NCBI RefSeq assembly: GCF_019636135.1 | Contig: NZ_JAHBYD010000018.1 | Span: forward strand, 44,153 to 108,152 | Length of the DNA stretch: 64,000 bases | From: Phenylobacterium sp. | GTDB lineage: Bacteria > Pseudomonadota > Alphaproteobacteria > Caulobacterales > Caulobacteraceae | Direction of reading: 5' to 3' | In this document: in pieces, positions 16,648 through 25,207 of the stretch | Numbering within the stretch: the first letter of the stretch is position 1 | How the letters are laid out: every line of letters starts with the position of its first letter | Made by a program: the position numbers and the translations under genes | The notes under the pieces: generated by a model | The model's input: only the letters and a program-made list of their open reading frames with translations | Told to the model about the DNA's origin: nothing | Database searches by the model: none

Positions 16648-18435
16648 ATGGCGGCCTACGAGTTCATCGACCACAAGTTCGACGTCGTGGTGGTCGGCGC
16701 CGGCGGCTCGGGCCTCCGCGCCGCGCTGGGCTGCGCCCAGGCCGGCCTGAAGACGGCCTGCGTCACCAAGGTCTTCCCGACCCGGTCGCACACGGTCGCG
16801 GCCCAGGGCGGCATCTCGGCCAGCCTCGGCAACATGGGCGAGGACGACTGGCGCTGGCACATGTACGACACCGTCAAGGGGTCGGACTGGCTGGGCGACC
16901 AGGACGCCATCGAATACCTGTGCCGCAACGCCCCGGCCGCGGTGTACGAGCTGGAGCACTGGGGCGTCCCGTTCAGCCGCACGGCCGACGGCAAGATCTA
17001 CCAGCGCGCCTTCGGCGGCATGACGAAGAACTACGGCGAGGCCCCGATCCAGCGCACCTGCGCCGCGGCCGACCGCACCGGCCACGCCATGCTGCACACC
17101 ATGTACGGGCAGTCCCTGGCGCACGAGACCGAGTTCTTCATCGAGTACTTCGCCCTCGACCTGATCATGGACGACGGCGTGTGCCGTGGCGTCACGGCCT
17201 GGAAGCTGGACGACGGCACGCTGCACCGCTTCCAGGCGCAACTCGTGATCCTGGCCACCGGCGGCTACGGCCGCGCCTACTTCTCGGCGACCAGCGCGCA
17301 CACCTGCACCGGCGACGGCGGGGGCATGGCGCTGCGCGCCGGCCTGCCGCTGCAGGACATGGAGTTCGTGCAGTTCCACCCGACCGGCATCTACGGCTCG
17401 GGCTGCCTGATCACCGAGGGCGCCCGCGGCGAGGGCGGCTACCTCACCAACTCCGAGGGCGAGCGGTTCATGGAGCGCTATGCGCCCACCGTGAAGGACC
17501 TCGCGCCGCGCGACATGGTGAGCCGCGCCATGACCATGGAGATCCGCGAGGGCCGCGGCGTGGGCCCGAAGAAGGACCACATCTTCCTGCACCTGGACCA
17601 CCTGGACCCGAAGATCCTGCACGAGCGCCTGCCGGGCATCTCGGAGAGCGCCAAGATCTTCGCCGGCGTCGACGTCACCAAGGAGCCGATCCCGGTGCTC
17701 CCGACCGTCCACTACAACATGGGCGGCATCCCCACGAACTTCTACTCGGAGGTCGTCACCAAGGCCGGCAAGGACCCGGACAAGGTGGTGCCCGGCCTGA
17801 TGGCCGTGGGCGAGGCGGCCTGCGTGTCGGTCCACGGCGCCAACCGCCTGGGCTCGAACAGCCTGATCGACCTCGTGGTGTTCGGGCGGTCCGCCGCCCT
17901 GCGCGCCGCCGACACCGTGAAGGCCGGGGCGACCCAGCCCGAGCTGAAGCCCGCCATGACCGACGGCCACCTCGCGCGCCTCGACCGCTTCCGCAACGCC
18001 GGCGGCGGCGTCTCGACGGCGGCCCTGCGCCTCGAGATGCAGATGGCCATGCAGGAGGACGCCGCCGTCTACCGCACGTCCGACGCCCTGGCGTCCGGCG
18101 TGAAGCGGATGGAAGCGGTCAACGCCAGGCGGCCCGACCTGAAGGTCACCGACCGTTCGATGATCTGGAACTCGGACCTGATGGAGACCCTGGAGCTCGA
18201 CAACCTGATCGGCCAGGCCGTCGTCACCGTGGTCGGCGCGCACAACCGCACCGAAAGCCGCGGCGCCCACGCGCACGAGGACTTCCCCGAGCGCAACGAC
18301 AAGACGTGGATGAAGCACACGCTCGCCTGGTTCGACGACAAGACCGGCAAGGTGAAGATCGATTACCGCCCGGTCCACGACTACACGATGACCGACGAGA
18401 TCGCGCCGTTCCCGCCCAAGGCGCGGGTCTACTAG
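16648..18435 (+). CDS. sdhA: succinate dehydrogenase flavoprotein subunit
   Basis: 595-residue catalytic subunit oxidising succinate to fumarate. The FAD Rossmann motif [16 protein letters not shown] is at residues 13-28, the covalent-flavin His is in [10 protein letters not shown] (His48), and [38 protein letters not shown] and [14 protein letters not shown] carry substrate-binding residues. Length and motifs are normal. It starts four bases after sdhD and is followed 15 bp later by sdhB. Confidence 0.97.
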   Translation: MAAYEFIDHKFDVVVVGAGGSGLRAALGCAQAGLKTACVTKVFPTRSHTVAAQGGISASLGNMGEDDWRWHMYDTVKGSDWLGDQDAIEYLCRNAPAAVYELEHWGVPFSRTADGKIYQRAFGGMTKNYGEAPIQRTCAAADRTGHAMLHTMYGQSLAHETEFFIEYFALDLIMDDGVCRGVTAWKLDDGTLHRFQAQLVILATGGYGRAYFSATSAHTCTGDGGGMALRAGLPLQDMEFVQFHPTGIYGSGCLITEGARGEGGYLTNSEGERFMERYAPTVKDLAPRDMVSRAMTMEIREGRGVGPKKDHIFLHLDHLDPKILHERLPGISESAKIFAGVDVTKEPIPVLPTVHYNMGGIPTNFYSEVVTKAGKDPDKVVPGLMAVGEAACVSVHGANRLGSNSLIDLVVFGRSAALRAADTVKAGATQPELKPAMTDGHLARLDRFRNAGGGVSTAALRLEMQMAMQEDAAVYRTSDALASGVKRMEAVNARRPDLKVTDRSMIWNSDLMETLELDNLIGQAVVTVVGAHNRTESRGAHAHEDFPERNDKTWMKHTLAWFDDKTGKVKIDYRPVHDYTMTDEIAPFPPKARVY

Positions 18436-18450
18436 GAAGGGATAAGACAG

Positions 18451-19236
18451 ATGGTCCAGCTCACCCTTCCCAAGAACTCGAAGATCAAGCCGACCGGGAA
18501 GCACTTCCCGGCCCCGGCGGGCGCCTCGAAGGTCAGGACGTTCAAGATCTACCGCTACGATCCGGACTCGGGCGAGAATCCGCGCTGGGACACCTACGAC
18601 GTCGACACCGCCCAGTGCGGGCCGATGGTCCTCGACATCCTGATCCACATCAAGAACACGGTCGATCCGACGCTGACCTTCCGGCGCTCGTGCCGCGAGG
18701 GCATCTGCGGCTCGTGCGCGATGAACATCGACGGGCGCAATGCGCTGGCCTGCATCCAGGGCCATGAGGAGTGCTCGGGCGCGAAGGTCTCGATCAGCCC
18801 GCTGCCGCACATGCCGGTGGTGAAGGACCTGGTCCCCGACCTGACCCTCTTCTACGCGCAGTACGCCTCGGTCGAACCCTGGCTGCACACCGAGACGCCC
18901 GAGCCGCAGAAGGAGTGGAAGCAGAGCCCGCAGGATCGCGAGAAGCTGGACGGCCTCTACGAGTGCATCCTCTGCGCCTGCTGCTCGACCTCGTGCCCCA
19001 GCTACTGGTGGAACCAGGAGAAGTACCTGGGCCCGGCGGCGCTGCTGCACGCCTACCGCTGGATCATCGACAGCCGCGACGAGGCCACGGGCGAGCGCCT
19101 GGACGAGCTGGAAGACCCCTTCAAGCTCTACCGCTGCCACACCATCATGAACTGCACCCAGGTCTGCCCCAAGGGCCTGAACCCGGCGAAGGCGATCGCC
19201 GAGATCAAGAAGATGCTGGTGGAACGGGTGGTTTGA
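18451..19236 (+). CDS. sdhB: succinate dehydrogenase iron-sulfur subunit
   Basis: 261 residues carrying electrons from FAD to quinone. The [2Fe-2S] ligands are in [20 protein letters not shown] with a later ALAC, the [4Fe-4S] ligands in [12 protein letters not shown], and the [3Fe-4S] ligands in [14 protein letters not shown]. Spacing is canonical. AAGGGA lies upstream of the ATG. It is the last gene of the operon, followed by a perfect palindrome that may end the transcript. Confidence 0.97.
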   Translation: MVQLTLPKNSKIKPTGKHFPAPAGASKVRTFKIYRYDPDSGENPRWDTYDVDTAQCGPMVLDILIHIKNTVDPTLTFRRSCREGICGSCAMNIDGRNALACIQGHEECSGAKVSISPLPHMPVVKDLVPDLTLFYAQYASVEPWLHTETPEPQKEWKQSPQDREKLDGLYECILCACCSTSCPSYWWNQEKYLGPAALLHAYRWIIDSRDEATGERLDELEDPFKLYRCHTIMNCTQVCPKGLNPAKAIAEIKKMLVERVV

Positions 19237-19275
19237 GGCGCTGAACCTCGGAAGGCCAGGTTCAATGATATAGAT

Positions 19276-19297
19276 CGTCATCCCGGCCGGGATGACG
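19276..19297 (+). terminator. perfect palindrome after sdhB
   Basis: CGTCATCCCGG-CCGGGATGACG is a perfect 22-base palindrome 39 bp after sdhB. It has no loop bases and no T-run, so in RNA it would open a few pairs. The CGTCATCCCGG half is also the arm sequence of a repeat family seen at 14458 and 38943, so this may be a minimal copy of that repeat serving as an operon end. Confidence 0.55.
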
Positions 19298-19370
19298 CGG
19301 TGTCTTGGGGCGACTCCATCGAGCGCCGCCCCCAGCCGGGCCAGCGGCAAGGCCGCGAAGTGGCGCGTTC

Positions 19371-19485
19371 CGATTCAATGAACCGCGGAATACGCGGAAT
19401 CTCGCGGAAGGGGTCCGGGCTGGCTTCCGCGTCATTCCGCGTATTCCGCGGTTCCGAACGACTGCGCCTCCGCGTGCGCGGAGGC
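19371..19485. repeat. AACC/GGTT repeat, CGCGGAA units
   Basis: After the linker GATTCAATG the left arm is AACCGCGGAA-TACGCGGAAT-CTCGCGGAAG (19381-19410), exactly three 10-bp units with core CGCGGAA. The right arm (19424-19453) is its inverse with 28 of 30 positions matching. It continues GGTTCCGAACGAC and a side hairpin GCCTCCGC-GTGC-GCGGAGGC (19466-19485), which ends three bases before the stop of the TetR gene. Confidence 0.88.
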
Positions 19486-19488
19486 CGA

Positions 19489-20061
19489 CTAGCGCCGGTC
19501 AGGGCGGAACAGCGCCTCGAGGCCCACGATCACCTGGTCGATCAGGTCGGACTGTCCGCGCGCGGTGTCGCCCAGGCTGGCCGCCCCATGCGAGGCGGCC
19601 CAGACGGCCAGCGTGATCTGGTCCAGCGGCGGGTTCACCCGCGCCTGCGCGGCGGCGACCTCGCCCACGATCCCGTGCAGCCCCGCCAGGGCCGCCGCCC
19701 GCGCCTCGGCGACCGGCGCGAGCGCGGCGACCTCGGGGTCGAACATCAGGGCGAACAGCGCGGGCTCGCGGCGCGCGAAGCGGAAATAGCCCGTCGCCCA
19801 GGCGCGCAGCCGCTGGCCCTGTCCCGACGCGTCGTCGGCCGCCTCCAGCTCGCGCCGCAGTTCCTTGAAGCCGCCGGCCGCCAGTTCGCCCAGCAGCTCG
19901 GTCTTGCTCTCGTAGTGGTGGTACATCGAGGCGGCCGTGATGCCCGCCCGCGCCGCCAGCGCGCGCAGGTGCAGCGGCTGGCCCTCCTCGAGCATGCCGC
20001 GCGCCTCGCGCAGCAACCGCCCGCGAAGATCCCCCACATGATATCTCCGGCCCGCCTCCAT
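19489..20061 (-). CDS. TetR/AcrR family regulator
   Basis: A ~190-residue repressor. The HTH region is LRALAARAGITAASMYHHYE followed by SKTELLGELAAGGF; the C-terminal domain has the WHG-like pattern GYFRFARREPALFALMFDPE seen in TetR proteins with TetR_C_33-like domains. The ATG at 20061 has no good Shine-Dalgarno; a GTG at 20079 adds six residues and has GGGG nearby. It is the nearest regulator to the CYP153 unit, separated from it by a repeat, so it could control that unit, but this is inference. Confidence 0.82.
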   Translation of the reverse strand: MEAGRRYHVGDLRGRLLREARGMLEEGQPLHLRALAARAGITAASMYHHYESKTELLGELAAGGFKELRRELEAADDASGQGQRLRAWATGYFRFARREPALFALMFDPEVAALAPVAEARAAALAGLHGIVGEVAAAQARVNPPLDQITLAVWAASHGAASLGDTARGQSDLIDQVIVGLEALFRPDRR

Positions 20062-20109
20062 GGGCGGACCATAGGCCACGGCCCCAGGATCGAACCACGG
20101 ATTTCACTC

Positions 20110-20195
20110 ACCTCCCCCATCGCGGCAGCGATGGCGGGAGGGGGACCGACCGCCGAGCCCGGCTCAGCCGGGCGTAGAGCGGTTGGTGGAGGGGG
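20110..20195. repeat. CTCCCCC...GGTGGAGGGGG repeat with covarying side hairpin, copy 1
   Basis: The copy runs CACCTCCCCC...GCGGGAGGGGGACC, then GACCGC (20148-20153) pairing with GCGGTT (20179-20184), enclosing CGAG and a second stem CCCGGC-TCA-GCCGGG (20158-20172) and CGTAGA, then GGTGGAGGGGG. The same layout occurs at 28628-28836 with different but still complementary stem sequences. Confidence 0.8.
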
Positions 20196-20203
20196 CGAAC
20201 CGC

Positions 20204-20320
20204 AAACTCGGCGAGCATCGGGCGCAAACCATCAACTACATGCGCGCCGCCGATATGAGGGTTGGCTTGCTGGTCAACTTCGGAGCCCTGAGCGCGGAAG
20301 TCGAGCGCTTCGTGCTCTGA
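20204..20320 (+). pseudogene. C-terminal remnant of a GxxExxY (PD-(D/E)XK-like) protein
   Basis: Thirty-eight codons read KLGEHRAQTINYMRAADMRV then GLLVNFGALSAEVERFVL and a TGA. The pattern H-R-A-Q-x-x-N-Y-(L/M)-(K/R)-A followed by V-G-L-L-(V/I)-N-F-G and the E-R-F/I-V-L end is the C-terminal signature of GxxExxY proteins, a small family related to PD-(D/E)XK nucleases. The N-terminal two thirds, including the GxxExxY motif, are gone and replaced by repeat sequence. Intact members are about 120-140 aa. Confidence 0.72.
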
Positions 20321-20375
20321 CCCCATCCGTGAAATCCGTGAAATCCGTGGTTCAATCCTTGAAGAGCCCGCGCCC

Positions 20376-21650
20376 CTAGTTCCGGGCCGGGATCACCACC
20401 GGCAGGGTCTCGTAGCCCTTCACGAACACCGAGTGGGTGCGCAGGGGCTCGCGGACCAGGCGGATCTCGGGGAAGCGCTTCAGGATCTCCTCCCAGATGA
20501 TGCAGAGCTGCAGCTCGGCCAAGCGGTTGCCCACGCAGCGGTGGATGCCGAAGCCGAACGACAGGTGGTTGCGCACCCGCTCGCGCTCGATGTCGTAGGC
20601 GTTGGGGTTGGCGATCTGGTCCTCGTCGCGGTTGCCCGAGACGTACCACATCACCACGCGGTCGCCGGCCCTGATGGTCTTGCCGTGCATCTCGAAGTCC
20701 TGCGTGGCCGTCCGCGCCATGTGCGCCAGCGGCGTCTGCCAGCGGATGGTCTCGCTCACCATGGCCGGGATCAGGCCCGGGTTGGCGCGCAGCTTCGCGT
20801 ACTGGTCCGGGTGCTTGTTCAGGGCGTAGACCGAGCCCGAGATCGTGTTCCGGGTCGTATCGTTGCCGCCGATGATCAGGAGCACGACATTGGAGTGGTA
20901 GTCGTGGACGTTGAGGTTCCGGGTGGCCTCGGCGTGGGCCATCATCGAGATCAGGTCGAACTTCGGCGGGGCGTTCACCCGCGCCGCCCACAGCTTGTCG
21001 AAGGCGTCGAAGCACGCGTCGGCCTGCTCGCGCTTGTGCTCCCAGCTCTTGGCGGGGCCGAACCCGGGCGCATTGGTGAACATGTCCGACCAGAAGGTCA
21101 GCTCGCGGCGCCTTTCCTGCGGGTAGTCGAAGAGCGTGGCGAGCGTCATCGCCGTCAGCTCCTTCGAGACCGTGTCGACCCAGTCGAACTCCTCGCCGAT
21201 CGGTAGGCCGTCCAGGATCTTGCCCGCCTCCTCGCGGATGATCGGGCTCATGGCCTGCAGGTTCGCGGGCGCCACGGCCGGCGAGACGGTCTTGCGCTGC
21301 ACGTCGTGGCCCGGCGGGTCCATGGCGATGAAGCTGTTGCCGCGCGGCCGCTTGTCGGACTCGGCCTTGCCCTCCAGCGTCTGCAGCACGATGCCGTCGG
21401 CCGAGGAGAACACCTCGTGGTTGGTGTCGACGGCCATGATGTCCTGGTAGCGGGTGATCGACCAGAAGCCGTCGTACTCGTCGCCGCGCGGCGTCCAGTG
21501 GACCGGCGATTCCTTGCGCAGCCGGTCGAAGATCGCCCAGTGCGCGTCGTTCACGAAGAGGTCGGTCTGCGCGGGGTTCAGCGCCTCGAGCGGCAGGTTC
21601 GCGGCCTCGGCCGCTGCGGCCGCGCGGAAGTCGACGGAGCCGTCGTCCAT
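20376..21650 (-). CDS. cytochrome P450, CYP153-type terminal hydroxylase
   Basis: A 424-residue soluble P450. The heme-thiolate motif is FGFGIHRCVGNRLAELQL with Cys372, the I-helix oxygen-activating motif is LIIGGNDTTRN, and the K-helix is ETIRWQTPLAHMARTA. FIAMDPPGHDVQRKTVSPAV, VMWYVSGNRDEDQIANPNAY and the LPLEALNP start closely follow CYP153 proteins, which hydroxylate the terminal carbon of alkanes and fatty acids. Its redox partners diverge from it 192 bp away. Substrate range is not readable from the sequence. Confidence 0.9.
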   Translation of the reverse strand: MDDGSVDFRAAAAAEAANLPLEALNPAQTDLFVNDAHWAIFDRLRKESPVHWTPRGDEYDGFWSITRYQDIMAVDTNHEVFSSADGIVLQTLEGKAESDKRPRGNSFIAMDPPGHDVQRKTVSPAVAPANLQAMSPIIREEAGKILDGLPIGEEFDWVDTVSKELTAMTLATLFDYPQERRRELTFWSDMFTNAPGFGPAKSWEHKREQADACFDAFDKLWAARVNAPPKFDLISMMAHAEATRNLNVHDYHSNVVLLIIGGNDTTRNTISGSVYALNKHPDQYAKLRANPGLIPAMVSETIRWQTPLAHMARTATQDFEMHGKTIRAGDRVVMWYVSGNRDEDQIANPNAYDIERERVRNHLSFGFGIHRCVGNRLAELQLCIIWEEILKRFPEIRLVREPLRTHSVFVKGYETLPVVIPARN

Positions 21651-21842
21651 GATGTTCCTCCCCGGAACGATGCGGGGCGCTTACGGCCCTTGCCGCCATG
21701 GCGCCGATCCAAACGCCGTTCGGCAAGGCGTTTCGCGGGTGACTTGATCTGACGCGGAAAGGTCGGTTGAAGCAGGGTCGGACAGGCCACGCTTCCGTTG
21801 CGGAAGTTGACGCCCGTGTCACTTTTGGGCATCGAACACAGC
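21651..21842. promoter_or_regulatory. divergent control region, cyp153 / ferredoxin reductase
   Basis: This 192-bp gap must carry both promoters of the P450 system. It contains TTGCGGAAGTTGACG (TTGACG near 21806) and CACTTTTGGGCATCG, but no -35/-10 pair with good spacing was found, and no convincing operator palindrome. CCTTGCCGCCATGGCG (21687 on) is GC-rich and unremarkable. Confidence 0.4.
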
Positions 21843-23069
21843 ATGAGCCAGGCCAAGGTGGTCATCGTGGGCGCGGGCCACGCCGGGGGGACGGCGGCGG
21901 CGCTCTTGCGCCAGTACGGCCACGAGGGCCCGATCGCCCTGATCGGCGACGAGCCGATCGCGCCCTACCAGCGCCCGCCGCTCAGCAAGGCCTGGCTGAA
22001 GGGCGAGGCCGACGCCGACTCCCTGGCGCTGAAGCCGACCGAGTTCTACGCCGAGGCGGACATCGACTTCCGGCCCGGCGTCACCGCCACGGCCATCGAC
22101 CGCGGGGCCAAGGCCGTCACCCTCTCCGACGGCTCGGCCCTGCCCTACGACGTCCTGATCCTGGCCACCGGCGCGCGCGCCATCGCGCTGCCCATCGAGG
22201 GCAAGGACCTCGGCGGCATCCTCTTCCTGCGCACGGCGGCGCACGCCGAGGCGCTGAAGGCCGCGGTCGGCCCCGGCAAGAGGCTGGCGGTCGTCGGCGG
22301 CGGCTACATCGGCCTGGAGGTCGCCGCGTCCGGCCGGGCGCTGGGCGCCGAGGTGGTGGTGCTGGAGCGCGAGAACCGCATCCTGGCCCGCGTCGCCTGC
22401 CAGGCGCTCTCCGACTTCTTCACCGGCTACCACGAGAAGCACGGCGTGATGTTCGAGCTGGGCGCCAGCGTCACCGGCTTCGAGGGCCGGGACGGCCACG
22501 TCACCGGCGTGAAGCTGGCCGACGGCCGCACCATCGCCTGCGACGCGGTGGTGGTGGGCGTCGGCGCCCATCCGAACGACGAGCTCGCCAAGGCCGCCGG
22601 CCTCGAATGCGCCCGCGGCGTCGTCGTCGACCTGGACGCCCGGTCCGTCACCGACCCGGACATCTTCGCCATCGGCGACGTCGCCCACCGGCCGATGCCG
22701 ATCTACGAGCGCATGTTCCGCATGGAGAGCGTGCCCAACGCGCTCGAACAGGCCAAGCAGGCCGCCAGCGCCATCGCCGGGCGCCCGCGGCCGCCGGGCG
22801 AGTGCCCCTGGCAGTGGTCGGACCAGTTCGACCTGAAGCTCCAGATCGCCGGCTACGCCTTCGACGTCGACGAGATCCTGATCCGCGGCGACCCCGCCAC
22901 GGCGAAGTTCGCCGTCTTCCACCTGAAGGGCGATCTCGTGCAGTCGGTGGAGGCGATCAACGCGCCGCCCGAATTCATGATGGGGAAGAACCTCATCCTC
23001 GGCCGCAAGCCCGTGAACAAGGCGAAGCTTGCGGACCCGTCCGTTTCCATGAAAGAGGTCGCCGTCTAA
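21843..23069 (+). CDS. ferredoxin reductase, NAD(P)H/FAD-dependent
   Basis: A 408-residue putidaredoxin-reductase-type flavoprotein. VVIVGAGHAGGTAAALLRQY is the FAD motif, RPPLSKAWLKGE is conserved in class I P450 reductases, LAVVGGGYIGLEVAASGRAL is the NAD(P)H motif, and FAIGDVAHRPMPIYERMFRM the second FAD motif with the partner-binding segment. It passes electrons from NADH to the ferredoxin encoded 21 bp downstream and thence to the CYP153 enzyme. The start at 21843 gives the canonical N-terminus; a TTG 15 codons upstream does not. Confidence 0.93.
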   Translation: MSQAKVVIVGAGHAGGTAAALLRQYGHEGPIALIGDEPIAPYQRPPLSKAWLKGEADADSLALKPTEFYAEADIDFRPGVTATAIDRGAKAVTLSDGSALPYDVLILATGARAIALPIEGKDLGGILFLRTAAHAEALKAAVGPGKRLAVVGGGYIGLEVAASGRALGAEVVVLERENRILARVACQALSDFFTGYHEKHGVMFELGASVTGFEGRDGHVTGVKLADGRTIACDAVVVGVGAHPNDELAKAAGLECARGVVVDLDARSVTDPDIFAIGDVAHRPMPIYERMFRMESVPNALEQAKQAASAIAGRPRPPGECPWQWSDQFDLKLQIAGYAFDVDEILIRGDPATAKFAVFHLKGDLVQSVEAINAPPEFMMGKNLILGRKPVNKAKLADPSVSMKEVAV

Positions 23070-23090
23070 TCGCGGCGTGACGAGGGGCGT

Positions 23091-23411
23091 ATGGCCAAGA
23101 TCACCTACATCGAGCACGACGGCACGGAACACGCGATCGACGTGAAGAACGGGCTCTCCGTGATGGAAGGCGCCGTGAAGAACAACATCCCGGGCATCGA
23201 CGCCGACTGCGGCGGCGCCTGCGCCTGCGCCACCTGCCACGTCTATGTGCGCGAGGACTGGCTGGAGAAGACCGGCGAGCGCTCGGCGATGGAGGAGTCG
23301 ATGCTCGACTTCGCCGAGGGCGTCGAGGAGAACAGCCGCCTCTCCTGCCAGATCAAGGTCAGCGACGAGCTGGACGGCCTCGTCGTCACCATGCCCGAGA
23401 GCCAGCACTAG
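23091..23411 (+). CDS. [2Fe-2S] ferredoxin, adrenodoxin type
   Basis: A 106-residue ferredoxin. Cluster ligands Cys40, Cys46, Cys49 ([15 protein letters not shown]) and Cys86 (RLSCQIKV) have the C-x5-C-x2-C-x36-C spacing of adrenodoxin/putidaredoxin; Cys44 is an extra, non-ligand cysteine. It is the electron carrier between the reductase and the CYP153 P450. It follows the reductase by 21 bp and is surely in the same operon. Confidence 0.95.
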   Translation: MAKITYIEHDGTEHAIDVKNGLSVMEGAVKNNIPGIDADCGGACACATCHVYVREDWLEKTGERSAMEESMLDFAEGVEENSRLSCQIKVSDELDGLVVTMPESQH

Positions 23412-23461
23412 ACCCTTCGGCGCCCAGGCCGGGCGCCGCCGTCACCTGCGGGACTGAGCCC

Positions 23462-23830
23462 ATGTCGCTCCTGCTCAACATCCTCTGGTTCGTCCTCGGC
23501 GGGTTCGTGTCGGGCGCCGCCTGGGCGCTCGCCGGGGTGATCCTGGCGATCACCGTCGTCGGCCTGCCCTGGACGCCCGCGGCGTTCCGCATCGCCGGCT
23601 TCACCTGCTGGCCCTTCGGCCGCGTCGTGGTCGACCGCGACCCGGGGGCGGGGAGCCTCGTCCTCAACATCCTGTGGTTCGTGCTGGCGGGCTGGTGGCT
23701 CGCCCTGCAGCACATCGTGCTGGCCGCGGCCCTCGCCGTGACCATCATCGGCATCCCGTTCGCCTGGCAGCATGTGAAGCTGGCCGTGCTGTCGCTGAGC
23801 CCCGTGGGCAAGGCGGTCGTCCCGGCCTGA
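23462..23830 (+). CDS. YccF domain membrane protein
   Basis: A 122-residue inner-membrane protein with two repeats of one pattern: LLNILWFVLGGFVSGAAWAL (~residues 4-23) and LVLNILWFVLAGWWLALQHI (~67-86), each followed by a conserved IT(V/I)(V/I)G(L/I)P(W/F) motif. This duplicated N-I-L-W-(F/L)-x-x-x-G pattern defines the YccF family; its function is unknown. It starts 50 bp after the ferredoxin gene in the same direction. Confidence 0.88.
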   Translation: MSLLLNILWFVLGGFVSGAAWALAGVILAITVVGLPWTPAAFRIAGFTCWPFGRVVVDRDPGAGSLVLNILWFVLAGWWLALQHIVLAAALAVTIIGIPFAWQHVKLAVLSLSPVGKAVVPA

Positions 23831-23868
23831 CGCTTGCCAGCGAGGGGCGAACGCCGGAGGCTCCCGTC

Positions 23869-24651
23869 ATGACCGACGCTGCGCCGCCCGCCGAGGGCGC
23901 CCCTCCGAAGGCGCCGAACAACCTGGTGGGCGCCGGCCTCCTCGCCGCCTTCGTGGCGTTCGGCGCGATCCTCACCCTCGACCTGCCCGGCCGGACGCCC
24001 GCGACCTTCGCCTTCGTGCTCACCGGCTGGGTGCTGGCGGTGATGGCGCACGAGTTCGCCCACGCCTTCGTGGCCTACCGGGCCGGCGACCGCACCGTGA
24101 AGGCCAAGGGCTACCTGTCGTTCGACCCGCGCCGCTACGGCGACCTCGGGACCAGCCTGGTGATCCCGCTGATCGCCCTGGCGCTCGGCGGCATCGGCTT
24201 CCCCGGCGGCGCGGTCTACCTGCGCAACGACATGATGCGCAGTCCCGGCTGGCGCGCCGCCGCCTCGCTGGCCGGCCCCGCGGCGACGCTCGTCGTGCTG
24301 CTCGTCCTGGCGTCGGTGCTGAACCTGTGGAGCCGGGCGGCGCCGCCCGACGCGCTCTTCATGGCGCTCGCCATGCTGGCCTTCCTGCAGGCCATGGCGC
24401 TGGTCCTCAACCTGCTGCCCGTCCCCGGCCTCGACGGCTTCAACGCGCTGCGCCACTACCTGCCGGCCGGCCTCGTCCGCGGCCTCACGAAGTACGAGGG
24501 CCTCACCATGCTGGGCCTGCTGGCGGTGCTGTTCTTCGTCCCCGGGGCCAGCGCGCTGCTCTTCGGCGCCGCCGCCGCCATCGCCACGGGCCTGGGCGTG
24601 CCCGGCCCCGCCATCGCCCGCGGCTGGGACGCCTTCCACTTCTGGACGTGA
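23869..24651 (+). CDS. site-2 protease family (M50) membrane peptidase
   Basis: A 260-residue multi-pass protein. MAHEFAHAFVAYRAGD near residue 60 carries the HExxH zinc motif in a membrane helix, and LVLNLLPVPGLDGFNALRHY near residue 180 carries the third ligand motif (here P-x-P-x-L-D-G). This is the short M50 type without a PDZ domain, predicted to cut transmembrane helices. GGAGG lies 8 bases before the ATG. The substrate is unknown; the preceding YccF gene may be cotranscribed. Confidence 0.88.
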   Translation: MTDAAPPAEGAPPKAPNNLVGAGLLAAFVAFGAILTLDLPGRTPATFAFVLTGWVLAVMAHEFAHAFVAYRAGDRTVKAKGYLSFDPRRYGDLGTSLVIPLIALALGGIGFPGGAVYLRNDMMRSPGWRAAASLAGPAATLVVLLVLASVLNLWSRAAPPDALFMALAMLAFLQAMALVLNLLPVPGLDGFNALRHYLPAGLVRGLTKYEGLTMLGLLAVLFFVPGASALLFGAAAAIATGLGVPGPAIARGWDAFHFWT

Positions 24652-24897
24652 TCGCCGCTCAGGGGCGCGGGCGCCCGGGCTTCGCCTCTCCGGCGATCCC
24701 GCTTGAGCCCGGCATGACGCCCCGATAGCGTCGCGCCTTCGCTGGTCGGACCTGGGCCGGTGCGAGGAGCGGGCGGTCAGGCTGGCGCAAGTTCAAGCTT
24801 GACTGTAGATTCACGTCAGAGGGGACGGCTTCGCTTTGCGGTTGCTGGCAAGCGTGGCCGCAGCGGCGATAACCATGGCCGGTTCGGGGGAACAGTC

Positions 24898-25083
24898 ATG
24901 CTCTATGTCCTAAGCGCGGTGGGACAGGACCTCATCCGGCCGCTCGACGCCGGGGTCCTGGGCGCGTTCGACGACGCGGTCCGCGAGGCGGAAGCCATGC
25001 TGGAGCGCTATCCGGTCTGCGAGGCGGTGGAGATCTTCGTCGACGGCCGCTTCGTCCGCGACGTGCCGCGGCGGCTGAACTAG
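24898..25083 (+). CDS. small hypothetical protein, 61 aa
   Basis: A 61-residue acidic peptide (MLYVLSAVGQDLIRPLDAGV ... VCEAVEIFVDGRFVRDVPRR). It has a beta-alpha-beta look with a helix containing DDAVREAEAMLERYP. I do not recognise a family. GGGGGA precedes the ATG by five bases, and composition matches coding DNA. The 246 bp upstream contain no other gene. Confidence 0.6.
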   Translation: MLYVLSAVGQDLIRPLDAGVLGAFDDAVREAEAMLERYPVCEAVEIFVDGRFVRDVPRRLN

Positions 25084-25207
25084 GGCCAGCCCCCGTGGGC
25101 CATGGACACCACGGCCGGCCGCCCGGATTCCAAAGCCAGAAGCCCCGGCCGAAGCCGGGCTCTCGTCGCCGCCGGGCGCGGGCCCTAGGCATTTTTCGAT
25201 CTGCGTT

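Larger units (their letters stand above)
20093..20352. repeat. AACC/GGTT repeat with CACGGATTT units enclosing gene remnant
   Basis: The right arm (20325-20352) is ATCCGT-GAAATCCGTG-AAATCCGTGG-TT, three 10-bp units of CACGGATTT on the other strand, followed by CAATCC (inverse of the GATTG linker). The left arm begins AACCACGGATTTCAC (20093) but is cut after 1.5 units by a CTCCCCC-type repeat (20110-20195). Between the arms lies a C-terminal fragment of a GxxExxY protein. Nothing else is recognisable in this 314-bp gap. Confidence 0.8.

Noticed and set aside
16618..19350. ~900-codon minus-strand frame across sdhA and sdhB
   Set aside because: Antisense shadow of two highly conserved enzymes; no motif and biased composition.
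20185..20320. An intact small gene starting at the GTG near 20187
   Set aside because: Only the C-terminal part of the GxxExxY family is present and the first residues are repeat-derived, so a remnant is more likely than a functional protein.
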